Shown here one piece after another: positions 27,766-37,037 of a DNA stretch of 64,000 nt. Both the position numbers and the translations under genes were made by a program. The stretch lies in contig NZ_JASSVM010000004.1 in the NCBI RefSeq assembly GCF_030541005.1, positions 372,001 through 436,000 of the forward strand, in the 5' to 3' direction. The DNA is from Marinobacter sp. SS5-14b (GTDB lineage: Bacteria > Pseudomonadota > Gammaproteobacteria > Pseudomonadales > Oleiphilaceae). The notes under the pieces are model-generated. The model saw only the letters and a list, made by a program, of their open reading frames with translations. It was not told the origin of the DNA and did not search any database. Numbering within the stretch: position 1 is the first letter of the stretch; each line of letters opens with the position of its first letter.

Positions 27766-29259
27766 GTGTTTTATATCCGGTCCTTTTTGCATTCGTTGTT
27801 ACACGCCCTGAAAAATCTGTTACCCATCGTCGTGGTGGTCGGTTTCTTCCAGTTGGCGATTCTGCAGCAGGTGCCGGATGACCTCGGCAGTATGGCCATC
27901 GGCCTGTTAATTGTTGCCGTGGGCGTAGCATTGTTCTTACAGGGACTGGAGCTGAGCATTTTCCCGGTGGGCAAAAGCCTGTCGAACCAGTTCGCCCGCA
28001 AGGGCTCCCTGGCCATACTGCTGTCGTTCGGCTTTGCCATGGGCTTCTCGGCGGTTATTGCCGAGCCCGCTCTGATTGCCGTGGCAGAGCAGGCCCAGAC
28101 CATCAGCGAGGGGCGAATTGACGGCCTCACCCTGAGGATACTGGTGGCTGTCTCTGTGGGGTTCGTCGTTGCCCTGGGGGTTTTCCGCACCATTTTCGGC
28201 TACCCGCTGCACTGGTTCATGATCACCGGCTACGTCATCGTGGTGATTGTTACCTGGTTTGCACCGGAGGAAATTGTCGGGCTGGCCTATGACTCCGGCG
28301 GGGTGACAACCAATGTGGTAACGGTGCCCCTGATTGCCGCGCTTGGCATTGGCCTGGCGGCCTCGATCCGGGGCCGGAACCCGTTGATTGACGGCTTTGG
28401 CCTGGTGGCGCTGTCCGTCATGGTGCCCATGATCACCGTACAGGTGTACGGCATGGTGGTTTACTCCGGCGGCACCGGGGCCGCAGCCATGGAGGCCATC
28501 ACAGCACAGGTTACAGAAGCCCCGGCGAAGTCCGGCATAATTGCGGCCCTGCTCGACCTGGCCGGCATGTTGAGGGATGTGCTGCCGATCATCATCACCG
28601 TTCTGTTCTTCCAGTACCTGGTGTTACGCCGGAAGCTGAGCAATCCGAAGAAGATTGCCTTCGGCTTTGCGCTGGTGATCCTCGGCCTGTATGCCTTTGT
28701 TGTCGGCCTGAAACTGGGCTTGTTCCCCATCGGCACCAGCATGGCCGAGCAACTGATGGCCATGGACAGCTATGCGCCCGTGTACCTTTTCGCCCTGATG
28801 ATCGGGTTTGCCACAACCATGGCAGAACCGGCACTGATCGCCATCGGCAAGCAGGCGGAAGAAGCCGCCGCGGGTGCCCTCAACGGCAATGCCATTCGCC
28901 TGTTGGTAGCTGTGGGGGTGGCCGTTGGCATCACCATTGGTGTGCACCGGATCATCACCGGAGATTCCATTCACTATTACATTATGGGCGGCTATATCCT
29001 GGTGATTCTGCTCACCCTGCTCGCCCCCCGATACATCGTGGCACTGGCCTATGACCTTGGCGGCGTGACCACCTCGGAAGTCACGGTACCGCTGGTAACG
29101 GCCCTGGGGATTGGACTGGCCAGCAGCATAGAAGGCCGTAATGTCCTGATCGACGGTTTTGGCCTGATTGCCTTTGCCTCGATCTTCCCGATCGTTACTG
29201 TGATGACCTATGCCATCGTGTCCCAATACCGATCTGAACGCAGGAAGGAAACCCAATGA
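27766..29259 (+). CDS. DUF1538 membrane protein with duplicated domain (putative transporter)
   Basis: 497 residues from a GTG (MFYIRSFLHSL). The protein is two homologous halves. Each has a MGFSAVIAEPALIAV / IGFATTMAEPALIAI block, then AYDSGGVTTNVVTVPLIAALGIGLAASIRGRNPLIDGFGL / AYDLGGVTTSEVTVPLVTALGIGLASSIEGRNVLIDGFGL. Many hydrophobic helices indicate an inner-membrane protein with inverted or tandem repeat symmetry, as in secondary transporters. The substrate is unknown. It overlaps the P-II-like gene by 4 bases (ATGA), and a CBS gene follows, so transport is probably controlled by nucleotide binding. Confidence 0.85.
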   Translation: MFYIRSFLHSLLHALKNLLPIVVVVGFFQLAILQQVPDDLGSMAIGLLIVAVGVALFLQGLELSIFPVGKSLSNQFARKGSLAILLSFGFAMGFSAVIAEPALIAVAEQAQTISEGRIDGLTLRILVAVSVGFVVALGVFRTIFGYPLHWFMITGYVIVVIVTWFAPEEIVGLAYDSGGVTTNVVTVPLIAALGIGLAASIRGRNPLIDGFGLVALSVMVPMITVQVYGMVVYSGGTGAAAMEAITAQVTEAPAKSGIIAALLDLAGMLRDVLPIIITVLFFQYLVLRRKLSNPKKIAFGFALVILGLYAFVVGLKLGLFPIGTSMAEQLMAMDSYAPVYLFALMIGFATTMAEPALIAIGKQAEEAAAGALNGNAIRLLVAVGVAVGITIGVHRIITGDSIHYYIMGGYILVILLTLLAPRYIVALAYDLGGVTTSEVTVPLVTALGIGLASSIEGRNVLIDGFGLIAFASIFPIVTVMTYAIVSQYRSERRKETQ

Positions 29260-29606
29260 AGTTCTCTGCACTGGTAGCAATTGTCCCTGAAGACCTGGAA
29301 CAGGACTGCATCGATGCAGCCCGCGAACTCGGCGCCGGCGGCATTACCGTCATGACCGGCCGCGGCATCAGCAACACCGCCAAGAAGACGTTCTTCGGCC
29401 TGACCTACGACGGCAGCCAGAGCGTGCTCCTGATGGTGCTGGAAAAAGGCCTGTCGCTGGAGATTCTCAAAGCCCTGCAGAAGGTGATCATGCCGGACCC
29501 GGCAGACTCCCAGGGCCTGATCTTTACCGTTCCGCTGGAGCACCTGGGTGGCATCGACATGGCCCAGGTGGAAAAATTCGAACAACACCTGAAAGACTCA
29601 ATCTGA
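29256..29606 (+). CDS. P-II-like signalling protein coupled to DUF1538
   Basis: 116 residues with a P-II-like ferredoxin fold pattern (MKFSALVAIVPEDLEQDCIDAARELGAGGITVMTGRG at the start, LIFTVPLEHLGGID near the end). It lacks the T-loop Tyr of GlnB/GlnK, so it is not a classic nitrogen P-II. It overlaps the DUF1538 stop (ATGA) and is 13 bases ahead of the CBS gene. By analogy with GlnK-AmtB and other P-II-like/transporter pairs it may bind adenine nucleotides and gate the membrane protein; this is inferred from context. Confidence 0.72.
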   Translation: MKFSALVAIVPEDLEQDCIDAARELGAGGITVMTGRGISNTAKKTFFGLTYDGSQSVLLMVLEKGLSLEILKALQKVIMPDPADSQGLIFTVPLEHLGGIDMAQVEKFEQHLKDSI

Positions 29607-29619
29607 TCGGAGAGCGCTC

Positions 29620-30009
29620 ATGAAACTGGTCAAAGATGTAATGGTCAAAGACATCATCAAGATCTCGCCCTTCGCCACCCTGCGGGAGGCACTGACGCTG
29701 ATGAAGCACCACAACGTGAAATCCCTCGTGGTCGAGCGCCAGAGCGAACACGATGCCTGGGGGCTGATCACCTATACCAACGTACTCAAATCGGTGATTG
29801 CAGAGGATGGCGATATCGATCTGCTGAATGTCTACGATGTCTGCGCCAAGCCGGTGATCAGTGTGGGCGAAAACCTCGCTCTCAAGCATGCCGCCACCCT
29901 GATGTCCGAGTATCGGGTCAAGCGGCTGTTGGTACTGAAAGACAACGAAATGTGCGGCTTTATTGTGATGGACGACATCATGCGGGCACTTCTGGACACC
30001 ATTGAGTAG
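29620..30009 (+). CDS. Stand-alone tandem CBS-domain protein
   Basis: 129 residues made of two CBS motifs (VKDVMVKDIIKISPFATLREALTLMKHHNVKSLVV and KPVISVGENLALKHAATLMSEYRVKRLLVL). CBS pairs bind AMP, ATP or SAM and regulate enzymes or transporters. It is third in the DUF1538/P-II-like operon (13-base gap, AGAGCG upstream) and converges with the channel gene, 20 bases apart. Confidence 0.88.
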   Translation: MKLVKDVMVKDIIKISPFATLREALTLMKHHNVKSLVVERQSEHDAWGLITYTNVLKSVIAEDGDIDLLNVYDVCAKPVISVGENLALKHAATLMSEYRVKRLLVLKDNEMCGFIVMDDIMRALLDTIE

Positions 30010-30029
30010 CGGTGTGTCGCCACCGCCAT

Positions 30030-31976
30030 TCAGCTCTGACACATAACGAGCAACTGATCGCCCTCCCGCAGATCCAGATACTGGTTGCGCGGTGGGTTCA
30101 TCTCCAGGTGGCGACCGCGCTCGTCGGCCGTTACACGAAACACGCCCAGCGCAACCTCTCCTCTGGCCGCTACGGTTTTCTCTAACAACTGAAAATCAGC
30201 ACTCGCCGGCAGCGGGTAATCATGAGGATCACGGAACTGGATTTCCGCGCCGCCTTCGGTAAACAGCTCATCCAGCACCACTCTCAGCTCCCGTCGCAGG
30301 GCAACCTGAGCCAGCACGTGGCTCAGAACCATCGGGCTGATCAGCATCTCACTCTGGTGTCCGTACATCAGATGCCGGTTGTCCGGATCACTTAACTCCA
30401 TGATGATCTGGGGCCGCTGAGGCGACTCCGCCAGAATATCTTCCAGTTGCAGGTAACCCACCATGGCCCGTGCGTCGGCCTCTTCACCGGAGCCGATGCG
30501 ATCGCTGCTCAGCAGCATCACCGTGTTATAGCTGGCAGGGTCCAGCCTTCTGAGATCTTCCTCCACCATGTAATCCGCCTCAAGCAGGCGGCCGTTGATT
30601 CTCTGGAGATCGACACCGTAACGTGAGATTTCCCGCTGCCGCTCGTCCAGCGGCGTTGCCGAAACCATGTCCAACTCGAAGTTCCGGGCCGCATAACTCC
30701 CGAACTCAGAAGCCAGGCTCGGCACCCTTCGGTTCCAGCCCAACACCAGCACACGGTGCTTACCTGGCTTGGCGATGGCGGCCACCGGTGATGAAATGCG
30801 CTCAATGCCGGCCAGAGGTTCCGCTTTCGGATCTGGCCCGGTGTGGTCATAATCTTTTGCCAACAGGACCACCCGGTCTTCATTGCGGATCACCGTGTCA
30901 GATGGCGCCAACAGATTCACCTGCCATCCTTTACCTTGTGCAGGATGCAACAGGCCCAGCACAATGGCATGCGGTCTTTGAGCCGCCAGCTCACCCAGCG
31001 TCAGCCCTTCGGCGGTTTCACCGCCACGGACAAAAATCTCGTTGCCTTCGCCGGCGGTCAGCAACTCGTTGTAAACCTCAGAAAGGTTCGGATGCAGCAC
31101 GTTCTGCACCATTAAACGGCTGATGGTGGCGTCACCGGCAACCACTTCGACCGCTCCGGGGTATGCCCGCTCGATAACCGGCAATTTGCGCATATCCTGA
31201 ATCTCCGCCACCACGAACGGCAACGGCGAACTGAAATGGTGAGCTTGCGCAGCAATGGATAGAAGGGCTTTGACGGTTTCGATATCGGAGGTCACCAGGC
31301 TGCCGGCGTCGTGTCCCTGGCTGGGCACGATCACCGCCGCTGCATCCAGACAGGCGACCCTATGCAAAGCTTCCGGCTGAATGGCCGAACCACTGCGCAA
31401 GATGACTTCTCTGGCCCGACGCCCCACGCCGGGTTCGCTGACCAGCTCATGCAACTGCTCGGCGGTCGCTTCTTCCGCCAGCACCACCAGCCGGAGTTTC
31501 TGGGTATCGTGTTTTTCCAGAAACCGCCGCATCCGCGCGGATGACCCGAACAGCTCCGCCACCAGGGGCGGCGTCTGCGCCGTCCAGCCCAGCACCACGA
31601 TATGATTCTTCAGCGTTACCGGGGTGAGCCCCCGCTCGAGGTCGGCCATCTTGGCAATCAGCCACCGGGTCAGAATGGCCACCAGCGTACCCATGAACAC
31701 GACGTAGCCAAGTATCGTAAGTAGCGTTGAGACAATTCGCTGCCAGGTGCCCACATCATCACCGAGATACCCCGGATCGGTCAGGCGCAAAAACGCCCAC
31801 CAGACAGCCGTGCCCGGATCATCAAAGTCGCCGCCCTGAGGCACCACCAGCAGCCCGCCCACCAGAGAAATAAGCCCGATAAACAGCGCCACCACCAACA
31901 ACTGGAAGCCAGCACCCTTTACCAGCTGGCGCTCTACGATGAACTTGATGCGATCGATAATCCGGAATGGCAGCAT
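30030..31976 (-). CDS. CASTOR/POLLUX-type ion channel with RCK domains
   Basis: 648 residues. Two or more N-terminal helices flank a pore-like WWAFLRLTDPGYLGDD segment. A long cytosolic part holds two Rossmann/RCK units (NHIVVLGWTAQTPPLVAEL and KHRVLVLGWNRRVPSLASEF). This matches the bacterial relatives of plant CASTOR/POLLUX channels. It lies 39 bases downstream of dauA on the same strand, so the two may be co-transcribed. The ion is not known. Confidence 0.85.
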   Translation of the reverse strand: MLPFRIIDRIKFIVERQLVKGAGFQLLVVALFIGLISLVGGLLVVPQGGDFDDPGTAVWWAFLRLTDPGYLGDDVGTWQRIVSTLLTILGYVVFMGTLVAILTRWLIAKMADLERGLTPVTLKNHIVVLGWTAQTPPLVAELFGSSARMRRFLEKHDTQKLRLVVLAEEATAEQLHELVSEPGVGRRAREVILRSGSAIQPEALHRVACLDAAAVIVPSQGHDAGSLVTSDIETVKALLSIAAQAHHFSSPLPFVVAEIQDMRKLPVIERAYPGAVEVVAGDATISRLMVQNVLHPNLSEVYNELLTAGEGNEIFVRGGETAEGLTLGELAAQRPHAIVLGLLHPAQGKGWQVNLLAPSDTVIRNEDRVVLLAKDYDHTGPDPKAEPLAGIERISSPVAAIAKPGKHRVLVLGWNRRVPSLASEFGSYAARNFELDMVSATPLDERQREISRYGVDLQRINGRLLEADYMVEEDLRRLDPASYNTVMLLSSDRIGSGEEADARAMVGYLQLEDILAESPQRPQIIMELSDPDNRHLMYGHQSEMLISPMVLSHVLAQVALRRELRVVLDELFTEGGAEIQFRDPHDYPLPASADFQLLEKTVAARGEVALGVFRVTADERGRHLEMNPPRNQYLDLREGDQLLVMCQS

Positions 31977-32015
31977 GACGACCCTCTTTTCAGTCAGGCC
32001 AGTTTAGCCCAGATC

Positions 32016-33746
32016 TCATTGAGAACCAGCTGTGACTGAGTCCAGGGCCGACTCGAGAGACGGACAGAACCGACTGACACCCGGCTCCGGCTGCAAGCCG
32101 GCACGAGCCAGAGTACGCAAAGGCTGGAATTGCAGGTCGGCGATTACGATCTCGGTGCCTGTCTGGCGACAGCTGGCAATGAGCTTGTTCAGCGCCGACA
32201 GGCCACCGGCATCCAGAACCGTGACGCCATCCATGTACAGCACAAACCCCCGAGCCTGCCGTGATAGCTCCGCCAGTTCACCGAACACCCGGTCAGCCGC
32301 GGCAAAAAACAGCGGGCCATTGATTTTGAACACCTGCCAGCCTTCCGGCAGTTCAGCCTGCACAATTCGCTTGTTGCCGGTGATGTCCGTCACCTTGGTC
32401 ATCTGCGCCATCTCACGCATAAACAACACCGCTGCCAGCAACACCCCGGTGGTGATGGCGATCACCATGTCCAGTGCGACGGTCAGGCCAAAACAGGTCA
32501 GGAAAACCAGCACGTCGGCACGGGGTGCTGTCTTCAGCAGGTGCACGGCTTTCGGCGCCTCGCTCATGTTCCAGGCCACCATGATCAGCAATGCTGCCAT
32601 GGCCGGCATCGGCAAGTAGGCCAGCACGCCGGCCAGCGACACCAGCGCCAGCAAAACAACCAGAGCGTGGATCATCGCAGACACCGGCGACTCGGCGCCG
32701 GCGCGATAGTTGGCCGCAGAGCGGGCAAGCGCAGCCGTTGCCGTAATACCACCGAAGAACGGCACCACGATGTTACCAATGCCCTGCCCCATCAGTTCGC
32801 TGTTAGCGCTGTGGCGCTTGCCGGTCATGCCATCCAGCACCACCGCACACAGCAAAGACTCGATGGCGCCGAGCATGGCAATGGCGAAAGCGGCCGGCAA
32901 CAGCGCCTGAATCAGATCCCAGGACAGCCCCACCGGTTCACCCTGGGCATTCAGCTGTTGCCAGGGCCAGACGAACTCCGGCAGGAAGGGCGGAATACCC
33001 GCACCGGTGCTGCCGTCGGGCAGCAGGTAGCTGAAGCGGGAGCCGATGGTCTCGATACCGGCGCCATTGGCATTCAGCCAGAGCGCCAGAAGGCTACCAA
33101 CAATCACGGCTGGCAGGTGGGGTGGCACCGGCGTTTTCAGCCTTGGCCACACCAGCATCACCGCCAGGGTAACCACTGCCACCAAGGTGCTCATGCTATC
33201 CAGCGCGGGCATCTGCTGGCCCAGCACCGCCAGCTTGTCCCAGTAATGCTCCGGCATACTGTCGACCGATAAACCAAAAAAATCCTTCACCTGCAGGGTG
33301 GCAATCACCACCGCAATGCCGCCGGTAAAACCCAGGGTCACCGACTCCGGTATATACTCGATGAAACGGCCCAGGCGCATGACGGCCATGATCACCAGCA
33401 ACACACCGGACATCAGGGTGGCCAACAGCAACCCACCCAGTCCGTATGTTTGGGCGATAGGATAGAGGATGACGACAAAGGCGGCCGTCGGGCCGGAAAT
33501 ACTGAACCGGCTGCCACCAAACAGAGCAATGACAAAACCGGCAATGAAGGCGGTGTAAAGTCCATACTGAGGCGCAACACCACTGGCAATGGCCAGCGCC
33601 ATGGCAAGAGGAATGGCAATGATGCCGACCGTCACTCCGGCCATAAGATCTTTCAGGAAGCGGCGGCTGGTATAGCGCTCATCAATACAGGCTTCGCGAA
33701 CCGCGTGGGCGAACCTCAGGGAAAACAGATGAGCACGATGAGACAT
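32016..33746 (-). CDS. dauA: SulP/SLC26 transporter DauA (C4-dicarboxylate)
   Basis: 576 residues. It matches E. coli DauA (YchM) closely in the blocks RFLKDLMAGVTVGIIAIPLAMALAI, FGGSRFSISGPTAAFVVILYP, MLGAIESLLCAVVLDGMTGKRHSANSELMGQGIGNI and TATAALARSAANYRAGA. A C-terminal STAS domain contains VLDAGGLSALNKL. DauA imports succinate and other C4-dicarboxylates at acidic pH in E. coli; other SulP members carry sulfate or bicarbonate, so substrate is likely but not certain. Divergent from the RHH gene with a palindrome between. Confidence 0.88.
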   Translation of the reverse strand: MSHRAHLFSLRFAHAVREACIDERYTSRRFLKDLMAGVTVGIIAIPLAMALAIASGVAPQYGLYTAFIAGFVIALFGGSRFSISGPTAAFVVILYPIAQTYGLGGLLLATLMSGVLLVIMAVMRLGRFIEYIPESVTLGFTGGIAVVIATLQVKDFFGLSVDSMPEHYWDKLAVLGQQMPALDSMSTLVAVVTLAVMLVWPRLKTPVPPHLPAVIVGSLLALWLNANGAGIETIGSRFSYLLPDGSTGAGIPPFLPEFVWPWQQLNAQGEPVGLSWDLIQALLPAAFAIAMLGAIESLLCAVVLDGMTGKRHSANSELMGQGIGNIVVPFFGGITATAALARSAANYRAGAESPVSAMIHALVVLLALVSLAGVLAYLPMPAMAALLIMVAWNMSEAPKAVHLLKTAPRADVLVFLTCFGLTVALDMVIAITTGVLLAAVLFMREMAQMTKVTDITGNKRIVQAELPEGWQVFKINGPLFFAAADRVFGELAELSRQARGFVLYMDGVTVLDAGGLSALNKLIASCRQTGTEIVIADLQFQPLRTLARAGLQPEPGVSRFCPSLESALDSVTAGSQ

Positions 33747-33806
33747 GAACCAACTCCCGGTTGCGAAGACATCGTTATCATTATATGCTCATTAAACCTA
33801 CATTCA

Positions 33807-33825
33807 ATGTTAATCTGATTAACAT
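33807..33825. promoter_or_regulatory. Perfect 19-bp palindrome between dauA and the RHH gene
   Basis: ATGTTAATCTGATTAACAT, perfect around the central T at 33816. It lies 20 bases ahead of the RHH start and 61 bases from the dauA start, a good place for an operator of either gene. Confidence 0.6.
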
Positions 33826-33844
33826 ATCGTGAGCACTCATACCT

Positions 33845-34033
33845 ATGCCCAAAGAAAACCGGACTGCCCGCCTCACCTTGCTGATCGATCCAGAGAAAAA
33901 AGCCGCCTTCGAGGAACTCTGCAAGCAGGAGGATGTCACGCCCTCCCAGAAAGTCCGGCAGTTCATCCGTGAGTACGTGGAACAGAAACTGGGGCAGGAC
34001 TGGCGTGAACAGCGCGCAGAAGACTTTGACTGA
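33845..34033 (+). CDS. Small ribbon-helix-helix-like protein
   Basis: 62 residues. A short beta strand (TARLTLLID) is followed by two helices (PEKKAAFEELCKQE and TPSQKVRQFIREYVEQKL), the pattern of CopG/Arc-type RHH DNA-binding proteins. No toxin gene follows; the next gene is a ChaN-like lipoprotein 18 bases on. A palindrome just upstream suggests auto-regulation and perhaps control of dauA. The ribosome site is weak. Confidence 0.7.
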   Translation: MPKENRTARLTLLIDPEKKAAFEELCKQEDVTPSQKVRQFIREYVEQKLGQDWREQRAEDFD

Positions 34034-34051
34034 CCTGGTGGAAGCCGTCCC

Positions 34052-35098
34052 ATGATGAAACGCTCATCGACCACATTGATCTTACTGACCTTGCTCACGA
34101 CGTCTGGCTGTTCACTGTTGCCTCAGCAACCTGATGTCAGCACCGGGGCACCGGCAACCCTCTACGACAACGTAATGATAGACACCAGGAACCGCCAGCC
34201 GGTTTCCCTCGAAGCTGCCGCCAGTGCCCTGGCAAAAACCGACGTTGTCATCATCGGCGAGTATCACGGGCACCAGGCCTCGCACCTTCTTCAAACGCGC
34301 CTGCTGCAGGAGTTGCACAATCTCAATCCGTCCCGGATTCTGACCATGGAACAGTTCAATCTGGACCATCAGCCCGCACTGGATGATTACCTCTTCGGCA
34401 CGATTGGCGAAACCGAACTGCTGGAAGACGCCGAAGCCTGGGACAACTATCGTGGGTCCTACCGGCCACTCGTAGAATACGCGCGGCAGCATAATCTGCC
34501 GGTCATTGCCGCCAACGCTCCGGCGGATGTCGTTCGTTGTGTTGGCAGAGCCGGCCCCGATTATCTCAACACCCTGCCAGAGGAACAGCGTCGGCAGCTG
34601 CCCGACAAGCCATTTCTGGACACTCCGGCCTACCGGGAGAAGTTCGTTGATGCCATTACCGGCAGCCATGGTACCGCCGACCCTGCCATGATCGAGCGCA
34701 TGAGCAACACCTACAAGGCCCAGTTGCTGCGAGACAACACCATGGCCATGCGCATTCTGCAGGCCCGTGAACGTAACCCCGGGCACCAGGTGGTGCATCT
34801 GACCGGCACGTTTCACAGCGAGGAACGGCTCGGTACCGTGGCACTTCTGCAGCAGCGCGCACCGGAGCTTTCAATCGTCGTACTGAGCCCGGTATTCTGG
34901 CCGGCGGATGAAGCCAAACCGCCACTGGCGGATCACCTGAACAAGGGCGATTATCTGTATCTGATTCAGCCCCTGCCCAGGGAGTTCCGTGATCAGGAGC
35001 GCCAGCGACAAGCCATGCAGCAACGTTTCAGCGGGCGGGCAGACATCCGCTGCAGCAGCGAATCCGAACCCGTTAACGAACAAGGGATTGAACCATGA
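34052..35098 (+). CDS. ChaN-like lipoprotein (Tiki/EreA superfamily)
   Basis: 348 residues. Signal ends LLTTSGC (lipobox), so it is membrane-anchored. The body has the ChaN/DUF399 motifs VVIIGEYHGHQASH (near residue 70) and HLTGTFHSEERLGTV (near 250), whose His/Glu residues suggest metal or haem binding. Campylobacter ChaN binds haem and is tied to iron uptake; there are no iron genes here. It overlaps the next gene by 4 bases (ATGA). Confidence 0.82.
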   Translation: MMKRSSTTLILLTLLTTSGCSLLPQQPDVSTGAPATLYDNVMIDTRNRQPVSLEAAASALAKTDVVIIGEYHGHQASHLLQTRLLQELHNLNPSRILTMEQFNLDHQPALDDYLFGTIGETELLEDAEAWDNYRGSYRPLVEYARQHNLPVIAANAPADVVRCVGRAGPDYLNTLPEEQRRQLPDKPFLDTPAYREKFVDAITGSHGTADPAMIERMSNTYKAQLLRDNTMAMRILQARERNPGHQVVHLTGTFHSEERLGTVALLQQRAPELSIVVLSPVFWPADEAKPPLADHLNKGDYLYLIQPLPREFRDQERQRQAMQQRFSGRADIRCSSESEPVNEQGIEP

Positions 35099-35802
35099 AA
35101 GTCATCGTTGCCATCATCCTTGGCCTCAGCGTGATTATCTCTGCCTCACTGTTGCGAGACGGCCTGACCGGGCTGAAAACCGGAGACCGGTACGTGACCG
35201 TCAAAGGCGTGGCCGAACGGGAAGTCAATGCGGACCTCGCGCTCTGGCCGATCCGGTTTGTAGCCACTGGCAACACCCTGGAGCAGGCACAACAAAAAGC
35301 CCGCAGCAGTCGCGAAGCAATCATGGCATTCCTGAAACTTCAGGCCATAGAGGACAGCGCCGTGGAGTTACAGCGGCTCGACGTGATGGATACCCGTGCC
35401 AACCCTTACCAGGGCGAAGGCGAGCAAAAGTTCATCATTAACCAGACCCTGATGGTGCGCAGCACACAGATCGAACGCATCCGCCAGGCTGCCCAGAACG
35501 TCAGTGAGCTGGTCGATTCCGGCGTGCTGCTGTCGTCCGACTACGGCCCCGGCGGTCCTACCTACCTGTTCAGCGGCCTGAATGACATCAAGCCAGACAT
35601 GATTGCCGAAGCCACCGAAGCGGCCCGGGAAGCCGCCCAGCAGTTTGCCCGGGACGCCAATGCCAGCCTCGGCGGCCTGCGCCGGGCCAATCAGGGCGTA
35701 TTCCAGATTCTGGCTCGAGATCAGGCGCCCGGGGTGTCCGAGCAACAACAACCGGTCAAAACCGTACGGGTGGTTTCCACCTTCGATTACTACCTGGACT
35801 AG
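35095..35802 (+). CDS. SIMPL-domain (DUF541) periplasmic protein
   Basis: 235 residues. It has an N-terminal hydrophobic helix (VIVAIILGLSVIISASLL) that serves as signal or anchor, then a SIMPL/DUF541 domain (RYVTVKGVAEREVNADLALWPIRF ... TVRVVSTFDYYLD). Family members have been linked to oxidative-stress resistance, with no defined activity. Coupled to the ChaN-like gene by ATGA overlap; converges with the GH84 gene 4 bases away. Confidence 0.82.
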   Translation: MKVIVAIILGLSVIISASLLRDGLTGLKTGDRYVTVKGVAEREVNADLALWPIRFVATGNTLEQAQQKARSSREAIMAFLKLQAIEDSAVELQRLDVMDTRANPYQGEGEQKFIINQTLMVRSTQIERIRQAAQNVSELVDSGVLLSSDYGPGGPTYLFSGLNDIKPDMIAEATEAAREAAQQFARDANASLGGLRRANQGVFQILARDQAPGVSEQQQPVKTVRVVSTFDYYLD

Positions 35803-35806
35803 CCCT

Positions 35807-36874
35807 TCACTGGGTTTGCACCATTTCGTCAGTCACCTGATAGTCCCCCGCCAGCCAGCGCATGACTTCGCTGGCGGCAGGATGATCAAATGCATCGTAG
35901 GTGTGCATCAGCGCCTGCTTCCGCTCGTCACTGATGCGCCCTAACCCGGTGTCCTGCAGGGTCAGCAGGTCTTTTTGCAGTTGATTGGCCAGCTCCACCC
36001 CCAGTAGCTCTCGCGCCGCTTGATGGAACGCCTTGCCGTACTGGTAACCTGGCCCCAGACGGTAGGATTCCACCAGGGTTAAAGCTGGAATGGCGGTCAG
36101 CACCGGCTGCAGAGCCGGATTGATGGCATGGCCGGCCAGGTGCGCAGCGTTCGCGGCCGGGCGGCCGGTGAAGGCTCGCAAATGCAGGTGTCGGGACATT
36201 CTGTCGCCGTCATTCACCGGATAGTTATCCCAAAGCACCGGTTTGCGCCCCAGAAGATCACCCACCCGCTTCAGATGCCCGGGTGATATTTCCCGGGAAC
36301 AGACTTCCTCACCGGTCCAGAATATCCGGACGTCCTTGTCCAACTCGGCACCCAGTGTTTCAAGATAGTCTGCCGGGCGCTCACCAAATACCCGGTCCAA
36401 CACCGGGTCGTCCGAGTAATAGGTGGGGCACACACTGAACGTGCTGGCACCACTATGAGCCCTGACCCATCGCACAATCTCGGCCTGAGTGCTGGCCAGT
36501 GACTCATTGTCCGGACGCATATCATCAAACAGGATGGCCAGTTCCTGCACGCCTATCCGGTCGAGCGCCTTCAGCTTTCTGGCCAACGCGTCACGGGCCG
36601 GATCATCGAACTGGTTAAAGATTTCGAAGGGACTCAACCCCACGCCAAACCGCACGCCTTCCCGCTTACACAACCTGGCAAATTCCGTCAGTTCGCCTGC
36701 CTCTGTGGCCGGGTGCGGCTCCTGCCATCGTTTGCGCAAGTAGGGGTCTGCCTTGGGTGCATACAGATAAAAGCCATAGCTGTGGCCGGCCAGGGTCGTC
36801 AGCAAACGACGCCTCTCAGCCCAACTCCACATAGGCCCGTAGAATCCCTCGATTACTCCCAGCTCAACGGTCAT
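35807..36874 (-). CDS. GH84-like (O-GlcNAcase/hyaluronidase-type) glycoside hydrolase
   Basis: 355 residues from the ATG at 36874 (GGGAG upstream). The GH84 entry motif is GVIEGFYGPMWSW, and the catalytic aspartate pair appears as Asp117-Asp118 in LAILFDDM; YAPKADPY and WDNYPVNDGD also match. The domain is the bare catalytic barrel with no signal peptide, so it should be cytoplasmic. GH84 enzymes remove N-acetylglucosamine by substrate-assisted catalysis; the natural bacterial substrate here is unknown. Confidence 0.82.
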   Translation of the reverse strand: MTVELGVIEGFYGPMWSWAERRRLLTTLAGHSYGFYLYAPKADPYLRKRWQEPHPATEAGELTEFARLCKREGVRFGVGLSPFEIFNQFDDPARDALARKLKALDRIGVQELAILFDDMRPDNESLASTQAEIVRWVRAHSGASTFSVCPTYYSDDPVLDRVFGERPADYLETLGAELDKDVRIFWTGEEVCSREISPGHLKRVGDLLGRKPVLWDNYPVNDGDRMSRHLHLRAFTGRPAANAAHLAGHAINPALQPVLTAIPALTLVESYRLGPGYQYGKAFHQAARELLGVELANQLQKDLLTLQDTGLGRISDERKQALMHTYDAFDHPAASEVMRWLAGDYQVTDEMVQTQ

Positions 36875-37037
36875 AGCTTGCTCACTCCCGGTCCGTGGTT
36901 TCCTGACATCATATACCCAAGTCAGCGCCGGGTCAGGGCGACCGACCATGAACAGACCGTCAGCCTCCGGCCACCGAATCGTATATCCGGTGTACCGACA
37001 ACACGGCTATGATAGGCACTCGCACTGGCCGGAACCG

